A stretch of 64,000 nucleotides of DNA. It comes from Cystobacter fuscus DSM 2262 (GTDB taxonomy: Bacteria > Myxococcota > Myxococcia > Myxococcales > Myxococcaceae). How positions within the stretch are numbered: the first letter of the stretch is position 1; every line of letters begins with the position of its first letter. A model generated the notes under the pieces. It worked only from the letters and a program-made list of their open reading frames with translations, did not search any database and was not told the origin of the DNA. Positions 33,803 to 43,005 of this stretch are shown in pieces. The stretch spans positions 45,974 through 109,973 of the forward strand of contig NZ_ANAH02000016.1 in NCBI RefSeq assembly GCF_000335475.2, written 5' to 3'. A program made the translations under genes and the position numbers.

Positions 33803-34026
33803 GGGAACGGCAGGTTGAGCACGAAGTAGAACGAGTCGTAATAGATCTGGTACGCGCGCAGGAAGGCGTCGATGACGTTCATCTTCTCCTTCCCGTTGCC
33901 CAGGTCGACGCTCATCATGACGATGAGGCCGAACACCAGCACCCAGTTGATGAAGGAGTACTCCACCATGGCCTGGCCACGACGGGCGCGGCGGCGGAGC
34001 GTTTGGGTCGGCACGGGCGTCTTCAT
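33799..34026 (-). CDS. Small TadE/Flp-like pilin candidate
   Basis: A 75-residue protein with a basic N-terminus and a pilin-like junction: RRARRGQAMVEYSFINWVLV, where a glycine is followed by Q-A-x-V-E-Y and a hydrophobic helix, as in Flp and TadE pseudopilins (Glu at +5 kept). The tail is short and aromatic-rich (AYQIYYDSFYFVLNLPFP). It is the best candidate here for the small filament subunit of the Tad-like apparatus. Both ends overlap neighbours (ATGA and GTGA). No prepilin peptidase gene is in the window. Confidence 0.65.
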   Translation of the reverse strand: MKTPVPTQTLRRRARRGQAMVEYSFINWVLVFGLIVMMSVDLGNGKEKMNVIDAFLRAYQIYYDSFYFVLNLPFP

Positions 34027-34820
34027 GGGCGGTTGTCCTTCGACTCTGAATCAGTCTCGGCGGGAGGCTGGAACTTGAAGCGCGAGGGTAGCTGTTCCTC
34101 GGTCCCCAGGGGCATCTTCTTGTCGTTCGGGGAGGGGCGCACCATGCGGGGCCGGGCATCCACGCCGTAGTCGCGCACCTCCATCGTGTACTGGATGGGG
34201 GGAAACTCGATCTTCGCCAGCCGCAGGATGGGCACTTCCCGGCTGATCCAATAGCGCTTGACGACGAGCTGACGGTAGCGGACCTCCATCGGCTCGGCCT
34301 GCACCGTCCCCGCGAGCGTCATCACCCGCGCGGGCCTGCCCCGGGTCACGCTCGTGTCCGGACCCGCGGGCAGCTGCTCGGTGGGCGGGGAAAGGGCGGC
34401 CGGGGGCGCTTCCGGTTTGGGCGTCCCCATGAAGTGGGCCACGGCGTCCTGCTCCAACTCCTGCAGCTTCTCGTAGCCCTGGCTGACGAACAACCGCGTC
34501 ACGCCCTCCGAGCGCAGCCCCACGTCACGCGTCACCAACATGAGGTACTGCGCCATCGGCGCCTTGAGCTCCGAGTGCCTGCCGAACTCCATCTCCACCC
34601 ACACCGCGTCCCGCCCTCGCGCGTCCTTCTCCTCGCCGACGACGGCCAGGCGCATGAAGCCCTGCTGGGGCGCGCCATCCATCTGGTACGTCACCCACTC
34701 CCCGACGCGGGCTTCCAGCCGGGCGGGGGCGGACTCGAAGAGCATCCGGCTCTCGCGGGACAGCTGCGGCGGGGCCGCCGCCACCAGCACCACCGACACG
34801 GCACACAGCAGCGCGCTCAT
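34023..34820 (-). CDS. Exported hypothetical protein of Tad/Kil-like cluster
   Basis: A 265-residue product with a signal peptide (MSALLCAVSVVLVAAAPP). The mature protein has beta-strand segments such as VGEWVTYQMDGAPQQGFMRL and YRQLVVKRYWISREVPIL, plus a Pro-rich middle. No known domain was recognised. ATG 34820 overlaps the stop of the preceding gene (ATGA). Given its position between a TadE-like protein and a pilin-like protein, it is likely a periplasmic component. Confidence 0.65.
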   Translation of the reverse strand: MSALLCAVSVVLVAAAPPQLSRESRMLFESAPARLEARVGEWVTYQMDGAPQQGFMRLAVVGEEKDARGRDAVWVEMEFGRHSELKAPMAQYLMLVTRDVGLRSEGVTRLFVSQGYEKLQELEQDAVAHFMGTPKPEAPPAALSPPTEQLPAGPDTSVTRGRPARVMTLAGTVQAEPMEVRYRQLVVKRYWISREVPILRLAKIEFPPIQYTMEVRDYGVDARPRMVRPSPNDKKMPLGTEEQLPSRFKFQPPAETDSESKDNRP

Positions 34821-35596
34821 GGCTTCTTCTCCCGGCGCTGCTGGACTTCGCGCGCGTGCGCCTCGCGCGCCTGGCGCACGGCGTCCGCGTTGGGCATGCC
34901 GTCCGGCCGGTCCGTTCCCACCCAGCTCTGCGACACGGCCACCTGCGAGGGGGCCAGCTCCACCAGCGTGGTGATCGCCTGCTCGGCTCCGCGCGTGAAC
35001 TCGAGCACGATGTTGCGCTGGCCATCCAGCTTGCCTCCGGACTCGCGCACCGGCTTGTAGCCCGTGGCGGTCATCTTGGAGACGAGCTCCTGCCGCACCA
35101 CGTCCAGTCCCCGCTCCACCACCTGGGTGCGGTGATGGGTGCTCCCGGCCTCGTCCCTCGAGCCCACGTCCGCGCTGAAGAGCGAGCCCTCGATCTGGAT
35201 GAAGCGGCCCTTGCCCGCGTCCGGCGGCTTCTCGTACAGCCAGAGATCCTTGAGCACGGTGAAGCCCACCGTCCTGTCCCGCTCGGCCCGCAGCACCACG
35301 GCCCGCTGGAGCCCCTCGCGGGTATAGAAGGCCGACACCACGGCCTCGTTCTTCAAGTCCCCCTCCACGACGACCGGGTAGCCCTGCTTGCGCCAGTAGC
35401 CCTGGAAGTACTTGGCCACCTTCTCCAGGGAGTCCTTGGTGGTGAAGTAGGCCATGCGGTGGTACTGGCCGTCGATGAGCAGATCATTGCCGATCCGCGT
35501 GTGCACGGTGCCAGGATAGACCGCGAGCTCCTGCTCGGCCCGCGACACGGGGGCCCAGAGGAGCAACACCAGGAGGGGGAGGGGGCTTACTCGCAC
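34817..35596 (-). CDS. Exported hypothetical protein of Tad/Kil-like cluster
   Basis: A 259-residue protein with a signal peptide (VRVSPLPLLVLLLWAPVSRA). The mature part includes VHTRIGNDLLIDGQYHRMAY, VAKYFQGYWRKQGYPVVVEG and a Gln/Arg-rich helical end. GTG 35596 begins inside the last codons of the TadE-like gene (10-base overlap) and gives a good signal peptide; longer frames upstream are not export-like. Unknown family; probably periplasmic. Confidence 0.65.
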   Translation of the reverse strand: MRVSPLPLLVLLLWAPVSRAEQELAVYPGTVHTRIGNDLLIDGQYHRMAYFTTKDSLEKVAKYFQGYWRKQGYPVVVEGDLKNEAVVSAFYTREGLQRAVVLRAERDRTVGFTVLKDLWLYEKPPDAGKGRFIQIEGSLFSADVGSRDEAGSTHHRTQVVERGLDVVRQELVSKMTATGYKPVRESGGKLDGQRNIVLEFTRGAEQAITTLVELAPSQVAVSQSWVGTDRPDGMPNADAVRQAREAHAREVQQRREKKP

Positions 35597-36735
35597 GACA
35601 CCTTCTTCTTGTTCTTGTCCTTCTGGACGCTGGGATCGGGGGCGGGCGTGTTGGGCATGTCCGCCTGTTCGTTCTTGCAGCCCATGAAGCTGTTGCCCCG
35701 GGCCATGAACACCTTGCGGTAGAGCGAGTCGTCGTACTTCTGGGTGTCGCGGAACGGAGCGGTGTCGAAGCAGCGCTGGGCGTCGTCGTCCAGGCCGGGA
35801 TACTTGTTGAGGTTGTTGAGCCCCACCGAGGCGCCATGCCCCGGCTTGTTGCACTCGTTGCCCTCGGCCGAGGGCTCATAGTTGTGGGCGACCACGAACG
35901 GTCCGAAGAAGTCGGGGAACACGAAGTTGGCGATCGAGCCGAGCGCGTCCAACCCCACCTTGTCCGCGTAGTTTCCTACACCCAGGAACGTCATCCGGTC
36001 CACCTGCGCGGCCATGCCATGCTGGCTCTCCCCCCCGCTGTGCACGCCCGCCCGCTTGGGGGCCATGACGGCGTTGGCTCCGTCGGGCAGTTGCCACCCC
36101 GTGGCGATGAGCGTGTAGCGGTTCTTCACCGGCAGGTTGCTCAGGTCCTTGCCGCCCCAGTTGTCCACGTCGAAGAAGCCCTTCTGCTCCTGCTGCAGGT
36201 AGTTGCGGGGCAACCCGAGGCTGGCGAGCTTGCTGGTGATCTCCACCTGCACCTGCCCCTTGGTGTTCATCTTGAAGTGGTCGAGGAAGAAGTTGAGCGT
36301 CTTGCCCACCGCGCTGGAGGCCTCGCCGCCAATGCCTCCGTTTCCCTCGAAGACGCGGCTCAGGTCGATGCCCGCCACGGTCTGGTTCTCCACCTTCACC
36401 TGCACCGGCTCCGCGCTCAGCATGAAGCCGAACTTGCCGTCCGGCTCGAGCGAGTCCAGGTCCTTGTAGCGCTCGGTCGCCTCGTCCACCGCCGCCTTCT
36501 GGGCGGTCTCGAAGGCCTTGTCATGATCCGCGCTGCCGTAGTCGCTCAGCGTGTAGCTGCTCATCTCCCACGCCGTGTAGCGGCTGGCCTCCTGCATCTT
36601 GAGCTTCGCCCGGATGATGTCGCTCAGGAACATGCTGAACATGAGGATGGACACCAGCAGGGGCACCACGAGCGCGAACTCCACGATGGCGGCGCCGCGC
36701 CGGACGGTCTTCTTGTGTGCGCGTGAGCGGAGCAT
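35587..36735 (-). CDS. TadE-like pseudopilin, 382 residues
   Basis: N-terminus VRRGAAIVEFALVVPLLVSI is the TadE signature (Gly-Ala-Ala-x-Val-Glu-Phe and one membrane helix). A large extracytoplasmic domain of about 330 residues follows, much longer than classical TadE (about 150-200), ending in a Cys-containing tail (GCKNEQ, VSCE). Such large pilin-like subunits occur in the Kil apparatus of M. xanthus, a Tad-like machine for contact-dependent killing of prey. ATG 36735 lies 8 bases after the TadG-like gene. Exact Kil subunit identity is not assigned. Confidence 0.78.
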   Translation of the reverse strand: MLRSRAHKKTVRRGAAIVEFALVVPLLVSILMFSMFLSDIIRAKLKMQEASRYTAWEMSSYTLSDYGSADHDKAFETAQKAAVDEATERYKDLDSLEPDGKFGFMLSAEPVQVKVENQTVAGIDLSRVFEGNGGIGGEASSAVGKTLNFFLDHFKMNTKGQVQVEITSKLASLGLPRNYLQQEQKGFFDVDNWGGKDLSNLPVKNRYTLIATGWQLPDGANAVMAPKRAGVHSGGESQHGMAAQVDRMTFLGVGNYADKVGLDALGSIANFVFPDFFGPFVVAHNYEPSAEGNECNKPGHGASVGLNNLNKYPGLDDDAQRCFDTAPFRDTQKYDDSLYRKVFMARGNSFMGCKNEQADMPNTPAPDPSVQKDKNKKKVSCE

Positions 36736-36743
36736 GACGGTTC

Positions 36744-38753
36744 TCAGTGGGTGATGATCTTCGCGGGCGTGTCGCGCACGGACTCGGGCAGCGCGTTGGT
36801 GAGCTTGTTGATGAGCGGCAGCGACTCCCGGCCCTGCCAGACGGCCGCCAGCCGCGGTCGCCAGTAGGGGTTGAAGAAGTTGGGCTGCTCGGTCCAGTTG
36901 CCGGGCCGGTGGTAGTACGTCTGCCCGCGCGAGATGACGCTCATGCCCGAGGAGATCTGGAAGCCGGCGATCTCCAGCTTCTTGCGATCGTTGTCCAGGT
37001 CCAGCGTCGTGGACGACCCTCCCATGGAGAAGGTGAGCTTGCCGCTGTCGTTGAGCAGGCCCGGCCGGTTGTAGGTGGCGCCGGTCTGGTCCGCCTTGGA
37101 GTTGTGCAGCTCGTCCGTGCTCTTGTTGAGCAGCACCCACGTCGACGGCTGGTTGAAGTCATGCTTGCGCTGGGCCATCTCCGTGCTGCTGGGGTCGGCG
37201 CCGAAGCCCCCTCCGCAGTCCTTCGCGTAGTCGCCGGGCTCGAAGTGCGGGAAGGGCATCAGGCCTTCCCAGGCGTGGTCCTTGTCATCCGGATCGATCC
37301 GGGTGTTGGCCACGAACACGGACATCTTGAACAAGCACTTGATCGGCGTGTCCAACAGACAGGGCTTGCTCTCGTAGAGCCCCACCTTCTCGTCATCCTC
37401 GTCGGAGGCCTGGCCGGGGAACACCACCCGCCAGTGCGCGCCGCCCTTGCGCTCACTCTTGCTCAAGGCCCAGATGCTCGTCTTGAGCGTGCTGTCCTTG
37501 TCCTCGCGCGGATCTCCCCAGCAGTCGCGCCACGTCCGCTTGTCCCCCGAGCTCCTCTGCTTGGGGCAGTAGAAGGGGTTGTTGAGCGGGCCGAGGCTGC
37601 TGCCCGGCCCCAGCTTGATGTAGTACGGGTCGTCCGAGGCGAGGATGTCTCCCTGGGCGATCATGCCCATGGGGGAGTTGGGCAGATCGTTCATCTCGCG
37701 GATCTTGTTGCGCTTCTTGGACTTGGACCCCGTTTGGTCCTCATCCGTGCCGTAGCCGAGCTTGTAGGTGAGAAAGCGCGTCTGGCCCCACTTGGGAATG
37801 TTGTCGAGGAAGCTCTCCAGGGGCGAGAGCCAGTCGGGGATGGGCAGCAGCGCGCCCAGGGTGCGCTTGGTGACCAACGTCTCCGGGCACAAGCTCGTCT
37901 TCGCGTCACAGGGGAAGCGCGTGGCGTTGGTGATCCCCGCCATCACCCGCTTGGCGCGGGCGACCTTGCTGGACTCGTCCCGCACCGTGGGGTCCAGTTC
38001 CTTGAAGGGGTTGACCGGAGAGAACGGCGTGCCGTTGGCCTGCTTGTAGTGGGTGCGGTTGTAGAGGCACTGATTGATGAGCCCCGCGAGCGTCTGCGGG
38101 ATGAGCGAGTCCACGTTGGGATCGTTCGCGGCGATGATCGTGTTGGAGGTGCCCAGCACGTAGGTGGACGTGGACATCATCACCGCCGTGGACGCACCGG
38201 CCATCACCCCGTTGAGCATCCGGTGCCCGGGCACCACGATCCTTCCAATGGCGCGATCGATGGCCGGGAAGACCTTCTTCATCACGTCGAGGATCATCCG
38301 GATCGCCTTGTAGACGATGTCCAGCGCCTTCATGATGATGTTGATGTAGGGGATCCGGTCGAGCACCGCGCAGACGATGATCCAGTAACTGCTGCGTGAG
38401 TCCGAGGGGAAACACGGACCGATGGTGCGCATGAACCCGAAGATGTCCGTCAGGAAGGCCTGCACGGAGAACAGGAACGAGTCAAGCGACTGCCACATCA
38501 TCGCCGACACGTAGTGCGACACCTGGGTGCGGTTGGTGAACGCGTAGAAGTTGAACGCGCGCGCCTCCATCGCCGCCGTGGAGTAGGCCGCCGCGTCCGC
38601 CGTGTTCTGCAGGCGGATGCGCTCGTGCACCCCATGGCCGATGTTCACCGTCGTGATGAGCGCGATGCTCAGGATGAGCATCAACAGGCACGCGAGCACG
38701 AGGGCCTGGCCCTCCTGCCGCTTCATGCCTCTTCGTAGTGCACGGGTCACCAT
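36744..38753 (-). CDS. TadG-like pseudopilin, 669 residues
   Basis: N-terminus EGQALVLACLLMLILSIALI followed by RIRLQNTADAAAYSTAAMEA, the TadG motif with one membrane helix. The large external domain has Cys residues, hydrophobic patches (IGPCFPSDSRSSYW, SAMMWQSLDSFLFSVQAFL) and long loops. No VWA MIDAS motif was seen. It would sit at or near the tip of the Tad-like filament. Start at 38753 is 4 bases downstream of the preceding gene's stop. Confidence 0.8.
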   Translation of the reverse strand: MVTRALRRGMKRQEGQALVLACLLMLILSIALITTVNIGHGVHERIRLQNTADAAAYSTAAMEARAFNFYAFTNRTQVSHYVSAMMWQSLDSFLFSVQAFLTDIFGFMRTIGPCFPSDSRSSYWIIVCAVLDRIPYINIIMKALDIVYKAIRMILDVMKKVFPAIDRAIGRIVVPGHRMLNGVMAGASTAVMMSTSTYVLGTSNTIIAANDPNVDSLIPQTLAGLINQCLYNRTHYKQANGTPFSPVNPFKELDPTVRDESSKVARAKRVMAGITNATRFPCDAKTSLCPETLVTKRTLGALLPIPDWLSPLESFLDNIPKWGQTRFLTYKLGYGTDEDQTGSKSKKRNKIREMNDLPNSPMGMIAQGDILASDDPYYIKLGPGSSLGPLNNPFYCPKQRSSGDKRTWRDCWGDPREDKDSTLKTSIWALSKSERKGGAHWRVVFPGQASDEDDEKVGLYESKPCLLDTPIKCLFKMSVFVANTRIDPDDKDHAWEGLMPFPHFEPGDYAKDCGGGFGADPSSTEMAQRKHDFNQPSTWVLLNKSTDELHNSKADQTGATYNRPGLLNDSGKLTFSMGGSSTTLDLDNDRKKLEIAGFQISSGMSVISRGQTYYHRPGNWTEQPNFFNPYWRPRLAAVWQGRESLPLINKLTNALPESVRDTPAKIITH

Positions 38754-38757
38754 GACG

Positions 38758-39783
38758 TTACAGTCCCCACTCCGGTTCCAGGTGCATCAGCCACTTGTAG
38801 TAGAAGTTCGACTGCATCCGCATGCTGTAGGTGGCCGTCAGCGGGATGAAGTAGCGCTTGCCCACGTAATTCGACAGCAGGGGGATGCTGCCGGTGGCCA
38901 GCATCCAGAGCACGGTCATCTCCGGCTGGTAGAGCGAGTTGTAGCCGCGCTGGTGATCCAGTCCCTTGACGGGCACCGCGCCCACCTCGCTCATCCCGCC
39001 CTTCTTGCTGGTGATGCGCGCGCCCGAGTCGGTCGTGGGCTTGTAGATGGCGCCGCCCAGGGTCACCCCCGCGTTGGCCGCCCACCAGGACGTGAAGATG
39101 ATCCAGTTGGCGAAGGGCACGCGCAGCTCGTACCAGTAGCGCACCCGGATGCTCAGCACGGTGGCCTTGCGGTAGACCTCCTCGTCGTTGTCCGGCAGGG
39201 CCAGGTTGAAGAACTTGGCGATCTTCGACTCCAGCGACGGCACCTGCGGGTAGGTGTCCGGCCCGTCGAAGTCCAGCTCCTTCCAGCCCGCGCCCGAGCG
39301 CAGCTTCCACACGCTCTTGATGGGCGAGTACCAGGAGGGGTTCACCGTGTCGACGCGCACCTGGCCGAAGAGGTTGGAGCCGTTCACCGAGGCCGGCACG
39401 CTCGAGGTCTGCGTCGAGCCCGCCTTCGGATCATCGCTCTGCTTCTTGTTCGGCCAGGCCAGCAGTTGCAGCGCCTCGTCGTAGAGCTGCGCCAGCGCCC
39501 ACGTCTTGCCCAGGTGGATCAGGTCATCCGTGCGGCCCATGGTGGGCAGCAGCGCGATGATGGCCGCGTCGTGCATGCGCTCGTTGTTGCCGTTCCACAC
39601 GATGCCCGTGCGCGCCGCGCAGTACGCCGCGTACTCGGTCATCAACTTCGCCTGCTGCATCATCGTCAGCTGGATGAGACCCAGGCCCAGGAAGACCATC
39701 AGTGGGAGCACCAGTGCCGATTCGACCGCTGCTTGCCCTGATTCCCGGGACGGAGGGGAGTGTTCACTCATGAATACCGCCAT
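38758..39783 (-). CDS. TadE-like pseudopilin, 341 residues
   Basis: First gene of the seven-gene operon. N-terminus ESGQAAVESALVLPLMVFLG (TadE-type, Glu at +5) and a membrane helix are followed by a 290-residue external domain (for example MTEYAAYCAARTGIVWNG, YWYELRVPFANW). ATG 39783 or ATG 39771 (MSEHSPP) may be the start; neither has a strong ribosome binding site. It is divergent from cpaB, with 268 bases between. Confidence 0.78.
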   Translation of the reverse strand: MAVFMSEHSPPSRESGQAAVESALVLPLMVFLGLGLIQLTMMQQAKLMTEYAAYCAARTGIVWNGNNERMHDAAIIALLPTMGRTDDLIHLGKTWALAQLYDEALQLLAWPNKKQSDDPKAGSTQTSSVPASVNGSNLFGQVRVDTVNPSWYSPIKSVWKLRSGAGWKELDFDGPDTYPQVPSLESKIAKFFNLALPDNDEEVYRKATVLSIRVRYWYELRVPFANWIIFTSWWAANAGVTLGGAIYKPTTDSGARITSKKGGMSEVGAVPVKGLDHQRGYNSLYQPEMTVLWMLATGSIPLLSNYVGKRYFIPLTATYSMRMQSNFYYKWLMHLEPEWGL

Positions 39784-40051
39784 CTAGCGACATTCATGCC
39801 ACGGCGTGTATCGGTCAGGTGGCCGCCGGAGGAGAGTCCACCGGCGAAGCAACGTGTCAGGTATCCGGGACGGTTGACGCGGCGGGTAGGACAGGCAGGC
39901 AACCGCACTCTCGCGTCTTTGACACCTTCCATGACTACTGGATAACATCTGCGCCCGCTGGTGCCCTGGGCCCCCGCTTTGCAAACAGCTCCCGCACCAC
40001 CGCATTCCCGCCCCCTGCGGGCGACCCCCCGCTTTTGGAGGTCCTCAAGAC
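39784..40051. other. Divergent promoter region of the Tad/Kil-like operons
   Basis: 268 bases between the TadE-like operon and cpaB. It must hold promoters for both. The part near 39920-39960 is locally AT-richer (catgactactggataacatc), a possible promoter, but no confident hexamers were assigned. GGAGG at 40035-40039 precedes the cpaB start by 12 bases. Confidence 0.45.
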
Positions 40052-40876
40052 ATGCTGAAGGGTAAGACTCCTCTGATCATCGCGCTGGGCCTCGGCCTGT
40101 TGGCTGGAATCATCGCGTGGTCCGCCATCAAGAAGAAGGAGGCGGACGTACGCCGGGGCTGGAATCTGGTGCCGGTGGTGGTGGCCACGCAGGATCTGCC
40201 CGAAGGGACCGTCATCACCTTCGAGATGATCAGCCAGCGGCAGGTGCCCGAGCAGTTCGTCACCTCGTCGGTGGTCAAGCCGGACTCGGCCAACTACGTG
40301 GTGGGCCAGAAGGTGCTCGTGGCGCTGCAGACGGGCGACCCGCTGCTGTGGAGCCAGTTCGAGACGACCAAGGCCGCCGAGCGCCTGTCCACCAAGGTGC
40401 AGAAGAAGGTGCGCGCCGTCACCATCGACTCGCGCGTCACCACGTCGGTGGGTGGCTGGGTGCGTCCCAATGATCACGTGGACGTGATCGGCACCTTCCG
40501 CGACCCGCAGACGGACGAGAGCGTGGCGGTGACGCTCCTGCAGAACGTGATCGTCCTGGCCACCGGCAAGGTGACGGGCACCACGAACGTGAACCTCATC
40601 CCCGAGTCCCAGCGCGAGTACAACAACATCACGCTGATGGTCATCCCCGAGGAGGCGGAGATCCTCACCCTGGCCTCGGAGCTCGGCAACCTCACGCTGT
40701 CGCTGCGCAACGAGGAGGACGTGGACATGATCGAGGAGCGCGGCCGCGCCACCATCACCACGCTCTTGTCGGGCGAGCGCACCCGCGTGCTCGAGCAGAA
40801 GCGCCGCGAGATCATCCAGATCATCAAGGGCAGCGCCTCGGAGAAGAGCGCCGTGGGCTCCTCGGGCACTCCCTGA
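40052..40876 (+). CDS. cpaB: Flp/Tad pilus assembly protein CpaB (RcpC)
   Basis: A 274-residue periplasmic protein anchored by an N-terminal helix (LIIALGLGLLAGIIAWSAIK). The SAF domain PVVVATQDLPEGTVITFEMI and the CpaB C-domain VRAVTIDSRVTTSVGGWVRP, NDHVDVIGTF, TLLQNVIVLATG, and LTLASELGNLTLSLRN match RcpC/CpaB, the protein that stabilises the secretin. In Kil nomenclature this is a KilA-type role, from memory. It heads the cpaB-tadB-tadC operon. The secretin gene itself is missing here. Confidence 0.9.
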   Translation: MLKGKTPLIIALGLGLLAGIIAWSAIKKKEADVRRGWNLVPVVVATQDLPEGTVITFEMISQRQVPEQFVTSSVVKPDSANYVVGQKVLVALQTGDPLLWSQFETTKAAERLSTKVQKKVRAVTIDSRVTTSVGGWVRPNDHVDVIGTFRDPQTDESVAVTLLQNVIVLATGKVTGTTNVNLIPESQREYNNITLMVIPEEAEILTLASELGNLTLSLRNEEDVDMIEERGRATITTLLSGERTRVLEQKRREIIQIIKGSASEKSAVGSSGTP

Positions 40877-40941
40877 GGCACCCCTTGATTCCTTCCTCCC
40901 CGCTGCTGGCCTCCCCCCGTCGCTGAAGGAAGTCCTCGCCC

Positions 40942-41787
40942 ATGCTGGCCGGAATCGTCCTCCTCCTCGTCACCGGATCGGTCTTCTTCTTCAGCCTGGT
41001 GATCTTCACCGTGCTGGCGAAGGCCTACGAGCAGTACCAGGAGCGCTACGTCGTCAAGTCGATGAACGACTTGAGCGACATGTTCCTCTTCATCGATGCC
41101 CGTCAGTTGCTGGTGCTCAACATCGCCAGCATGTGCCTTCTGGGCATCCTGTCGTACATCATCTTCAACCCCATCCTGTGCGTGGTGTGCACCATCTTCG
41201 GCTTCTTCCTGCCGATCATCCTGGTGAAGCACTACCGCAAGCGGCGCATCAAGAAGTTCAACGTGCAGCTGGTGGACGCGCTGCAGGCCATGGCCAACGC
41301 GTTCAAGGCGGGCCTCACGTTCCCGCAGGCCATCGAGCACGTGGCGCGCGAGGCCCAGCCGCCGCTGGCCCAGGAGTTCGGTCTCTTCGTCAAGGAGATC
41401 AAGCTGGGCGTGCCGCTGGAGGAGGCCCTCATCAACATGGGCCGCCGGGTGGGCAGTGACGACCTGGAGCTGGTGGTGGTGGCCACCAACATCGCGCGGC
41501 AGCTCGGCGGCAACATGGCGGAGATGTTCGAGACCATCTCGAGCGTCATCCGCGAGCGCTTCCGGCTCGAGGGGAAGATCGACGCGCTCACCTCCCAGGG
41601 CAAGCTGCAGGGCTGGGTGGTGGCGGCCATGCCGGGCGTGCTCGGCCTGGTGCTCAACTACATGCGTCCCGACCTGATGGAGCCGATGATGGACCACTGG
41701 TTCGGGTATGTGCTGGTGACGATCATCGCGCTCATGGAAGTCATGGGCGTGCTCATCATCCGGCGCATCGTCAACATCGACATCTAA
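40942..41787 (+). CDS. tadB: Tad inner-membrane platform protein TadB
   Basis: A 281-residue type II secretion F-domain protein with an N-terminal helix pair and two C-terminal helices. Motifs: LVDALQAMANAFKAGLTFPQ, AQPPLAQEFGLFVKEIKLGV, LEEALINMGRRVGSDDLELV and AMPGVLGLVLNYMRPDLM. TadB forms the inner-membrane platform with TadC and is driven by the TadA/CpaF ATPase. The latter is absent, which means it acts in trans, as in the split Kil system. Gap to tadC 9 bases. Confidence 0.92.
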   Translation: MLAGIVLLLVTGSVFFFSLVIFTVLAKAYEQYQERYVVKSMNDLSDMFLFIDARQLLVLNIASMCLLGILSYIIFNPILCVVCTIFGFFLPIILVKHYRKRRIKKFNVQLVDALQAMANAFKAGLTFPQAIEHVAREAQPPLAQEFGLFVKEIKLGVPLEEALINMGRRVGSDDLELVVVATNIARQLGGNMAEMFETISSVIRERFRLEGKIDALTSQGKLQGWVVAAMPGVLGLVLNYMRPDLMEPMMDHWFGYVLVTIIALMEVMGVLIIRRIVNIDI

Positions 41788-41796
41788 GGAACGACC

Positions 41797-42687
41797 ATGA
41801 GCGATGCTCTCACCACGACGCTGATGGGCGGCTCGGCGCTGATGTTCGCGGCGTCCGTGGGCTTCTTCGGGTTCGGCGTCTACCAGAACTACGTCTCGCA
41901 GTTCGTGTCGGAGGTTCGCGACGAGTCGGCAGGAGGCGTCGCGGGCTTCAGCTCGGTCGCCATCCGCAAGCTCGGCGTGATGAACCGCCGCTTCATGTGG
42001 CCGAGCTACGAGAACAAGATGCGCCGCGCCCTCATCCGGGCGGGTGAGCCCCAGGCCTTCAAGCCCGAGGATATCATGGCGCTGCAGGAGATCTCCGCCG
42101 CGGTGGGGCTGGTGGCGGGGCTCATCCTGGTGAACGCCATCGGCGAGAACCTGGCCTGGGCGCTGCTCTTCCTGCTGTTTGGCATGTACTACCCGCTGAT
42201 CTGGGTGAACGATCAGGTGAAGAAGCGCCACCTGCTCATCTCCCGGGCGCTGCCCTACAACCTGGACCTGCTGACGCTGTCGGTGGAGGCGGGCCTGGAC
42301 TTCACGGGCGCGCTGGCCAAGGTGGTGGAGAAGGGCAAGGCGGGCCCGCTGCGCGAGGAGCTGCAGATCGTCCTCAAGCAGCTCAAGATGGGCAAGACGC
42401 GCGAGGAGGGCCTCAAGGCGATGATCGCCCGGGTGGACCTGCCCTCGCTCACCACCTTCGTCACCGCGCTCATCCAGGCGGACAAGATGGGCACCAGCCT
42501 CGGCAAGGTGCTGCGCATCCAGTCCACCCAGCTGCGCATCGACCGCACCCAGCGCGCCGAGAAGCTCGCCGGCGAGGCGCCGGTGAAGATGCTCTTCCCG
42601 CTCATCGCGTGCATCTTCCCCACGGTGTTCATGGTGCTCTTCGGGCCCATCGTGTTCCAGTTCATGTTCGGCGACGTCGGCAGCTAG
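41797..42687 (+). CDS. tadC: Tad inner-membrane platform protein TadC
   Basis: A 296-residue second F-domain platform protein: MRRALIRAGEPQAFKPEDIM, LPYNLDLLTLSVEAGLDFTG, LREELQIVLKQLKMGKTREE, MGTSLGKVLRIQSTQLRI, and the closing pair of membrane helices (KMLFPLIACIFPTVFMVLFG). All typical of TadC. Last gene of the cpaB operon, followed by a strong hairpin. N-terminal helix at 15-30 gives the usual topology. Confidence 0.92.
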   Translation: MSDALTTTLMGGSALMFAASVGFFGFGVYQNYVSQFVSEVRDESAGGVAGFSSVAIRKLGVMNRRFMWPSYENKMRRALIRAGEPQAFKPEDIMALQEISAAVGLVAGLILVNAIGENLAWALLFLLFGMYYPLIWVNDQVKKRHLLISRALPYNLDLLTLSVEAGLDFTGALAKVVEKGKAGPLREELQIVLKQLKMGKTREEGLKAMIARVDLPSLTTFVTALIQADKMGTSLGKVLRIQSTQLRIDRTQRAEKLAGEAPVKMLFPLIACIFPTVFMVLFGPIVFQFMFGDVGS

Positions 42688-42716
42688 TCCGCGCGGGGAG
42701 GACCTCCCGCGCGGAC
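42687..42716 (+). terminator. Strong hairpin after tadC
   Basis: GTCCGCGCGGG (42687-42697) pairs perfectly with CCCGCGCGGAC (42706-42716) around an 8-base loop; the stem begins on the last base of the tadC stop codon. No T-run follows, so it is terminator-like or an mRNA-stabilising hairpin. Confidence 0.6.
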
Positions 42717-43005
42717 GGGGCTCATCCCCCGAGGCACTCCAGGGTCCGTCGGACCTGGACCCGGGGGGAAGCTCCATGCCCGGCCGGTTGACGGTCGACC
42801 TGGAGCGGACATCTGGCCATTTGGGGCTGGATTTCCAGCGCGACATCCAGTTCAAGGCCACCGAGCGGGCAGCCCCGGTGCCCGGCGAAATCAACCGGAG
42901 CTTTCCTCCCGGGGCGCATCGCTGTCACAATCTGGCGGCCGAGAAGGCCATCGAGCACGGGCCGTGACGCCCGTCTCCGTGTACGAAATGAAGCGGTGAC
43001 TTCCC
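42717..43005. other. Intergenic region before FHA gene
   Basis: About 290 bases without a convincing gene. A 63-codon open frame (42776-42967) has no ribosome binding site or family features and is not called. The region likely contains the promoter of the FHA-TPR gene and the xseA operon. Confidence 0.4.

Noticed and set aside
42776..42967. A 63-codon open frame between tadC and the FHA gene
   Set aside because: No ribosome binding site, no recognisable features and mixed codon use.
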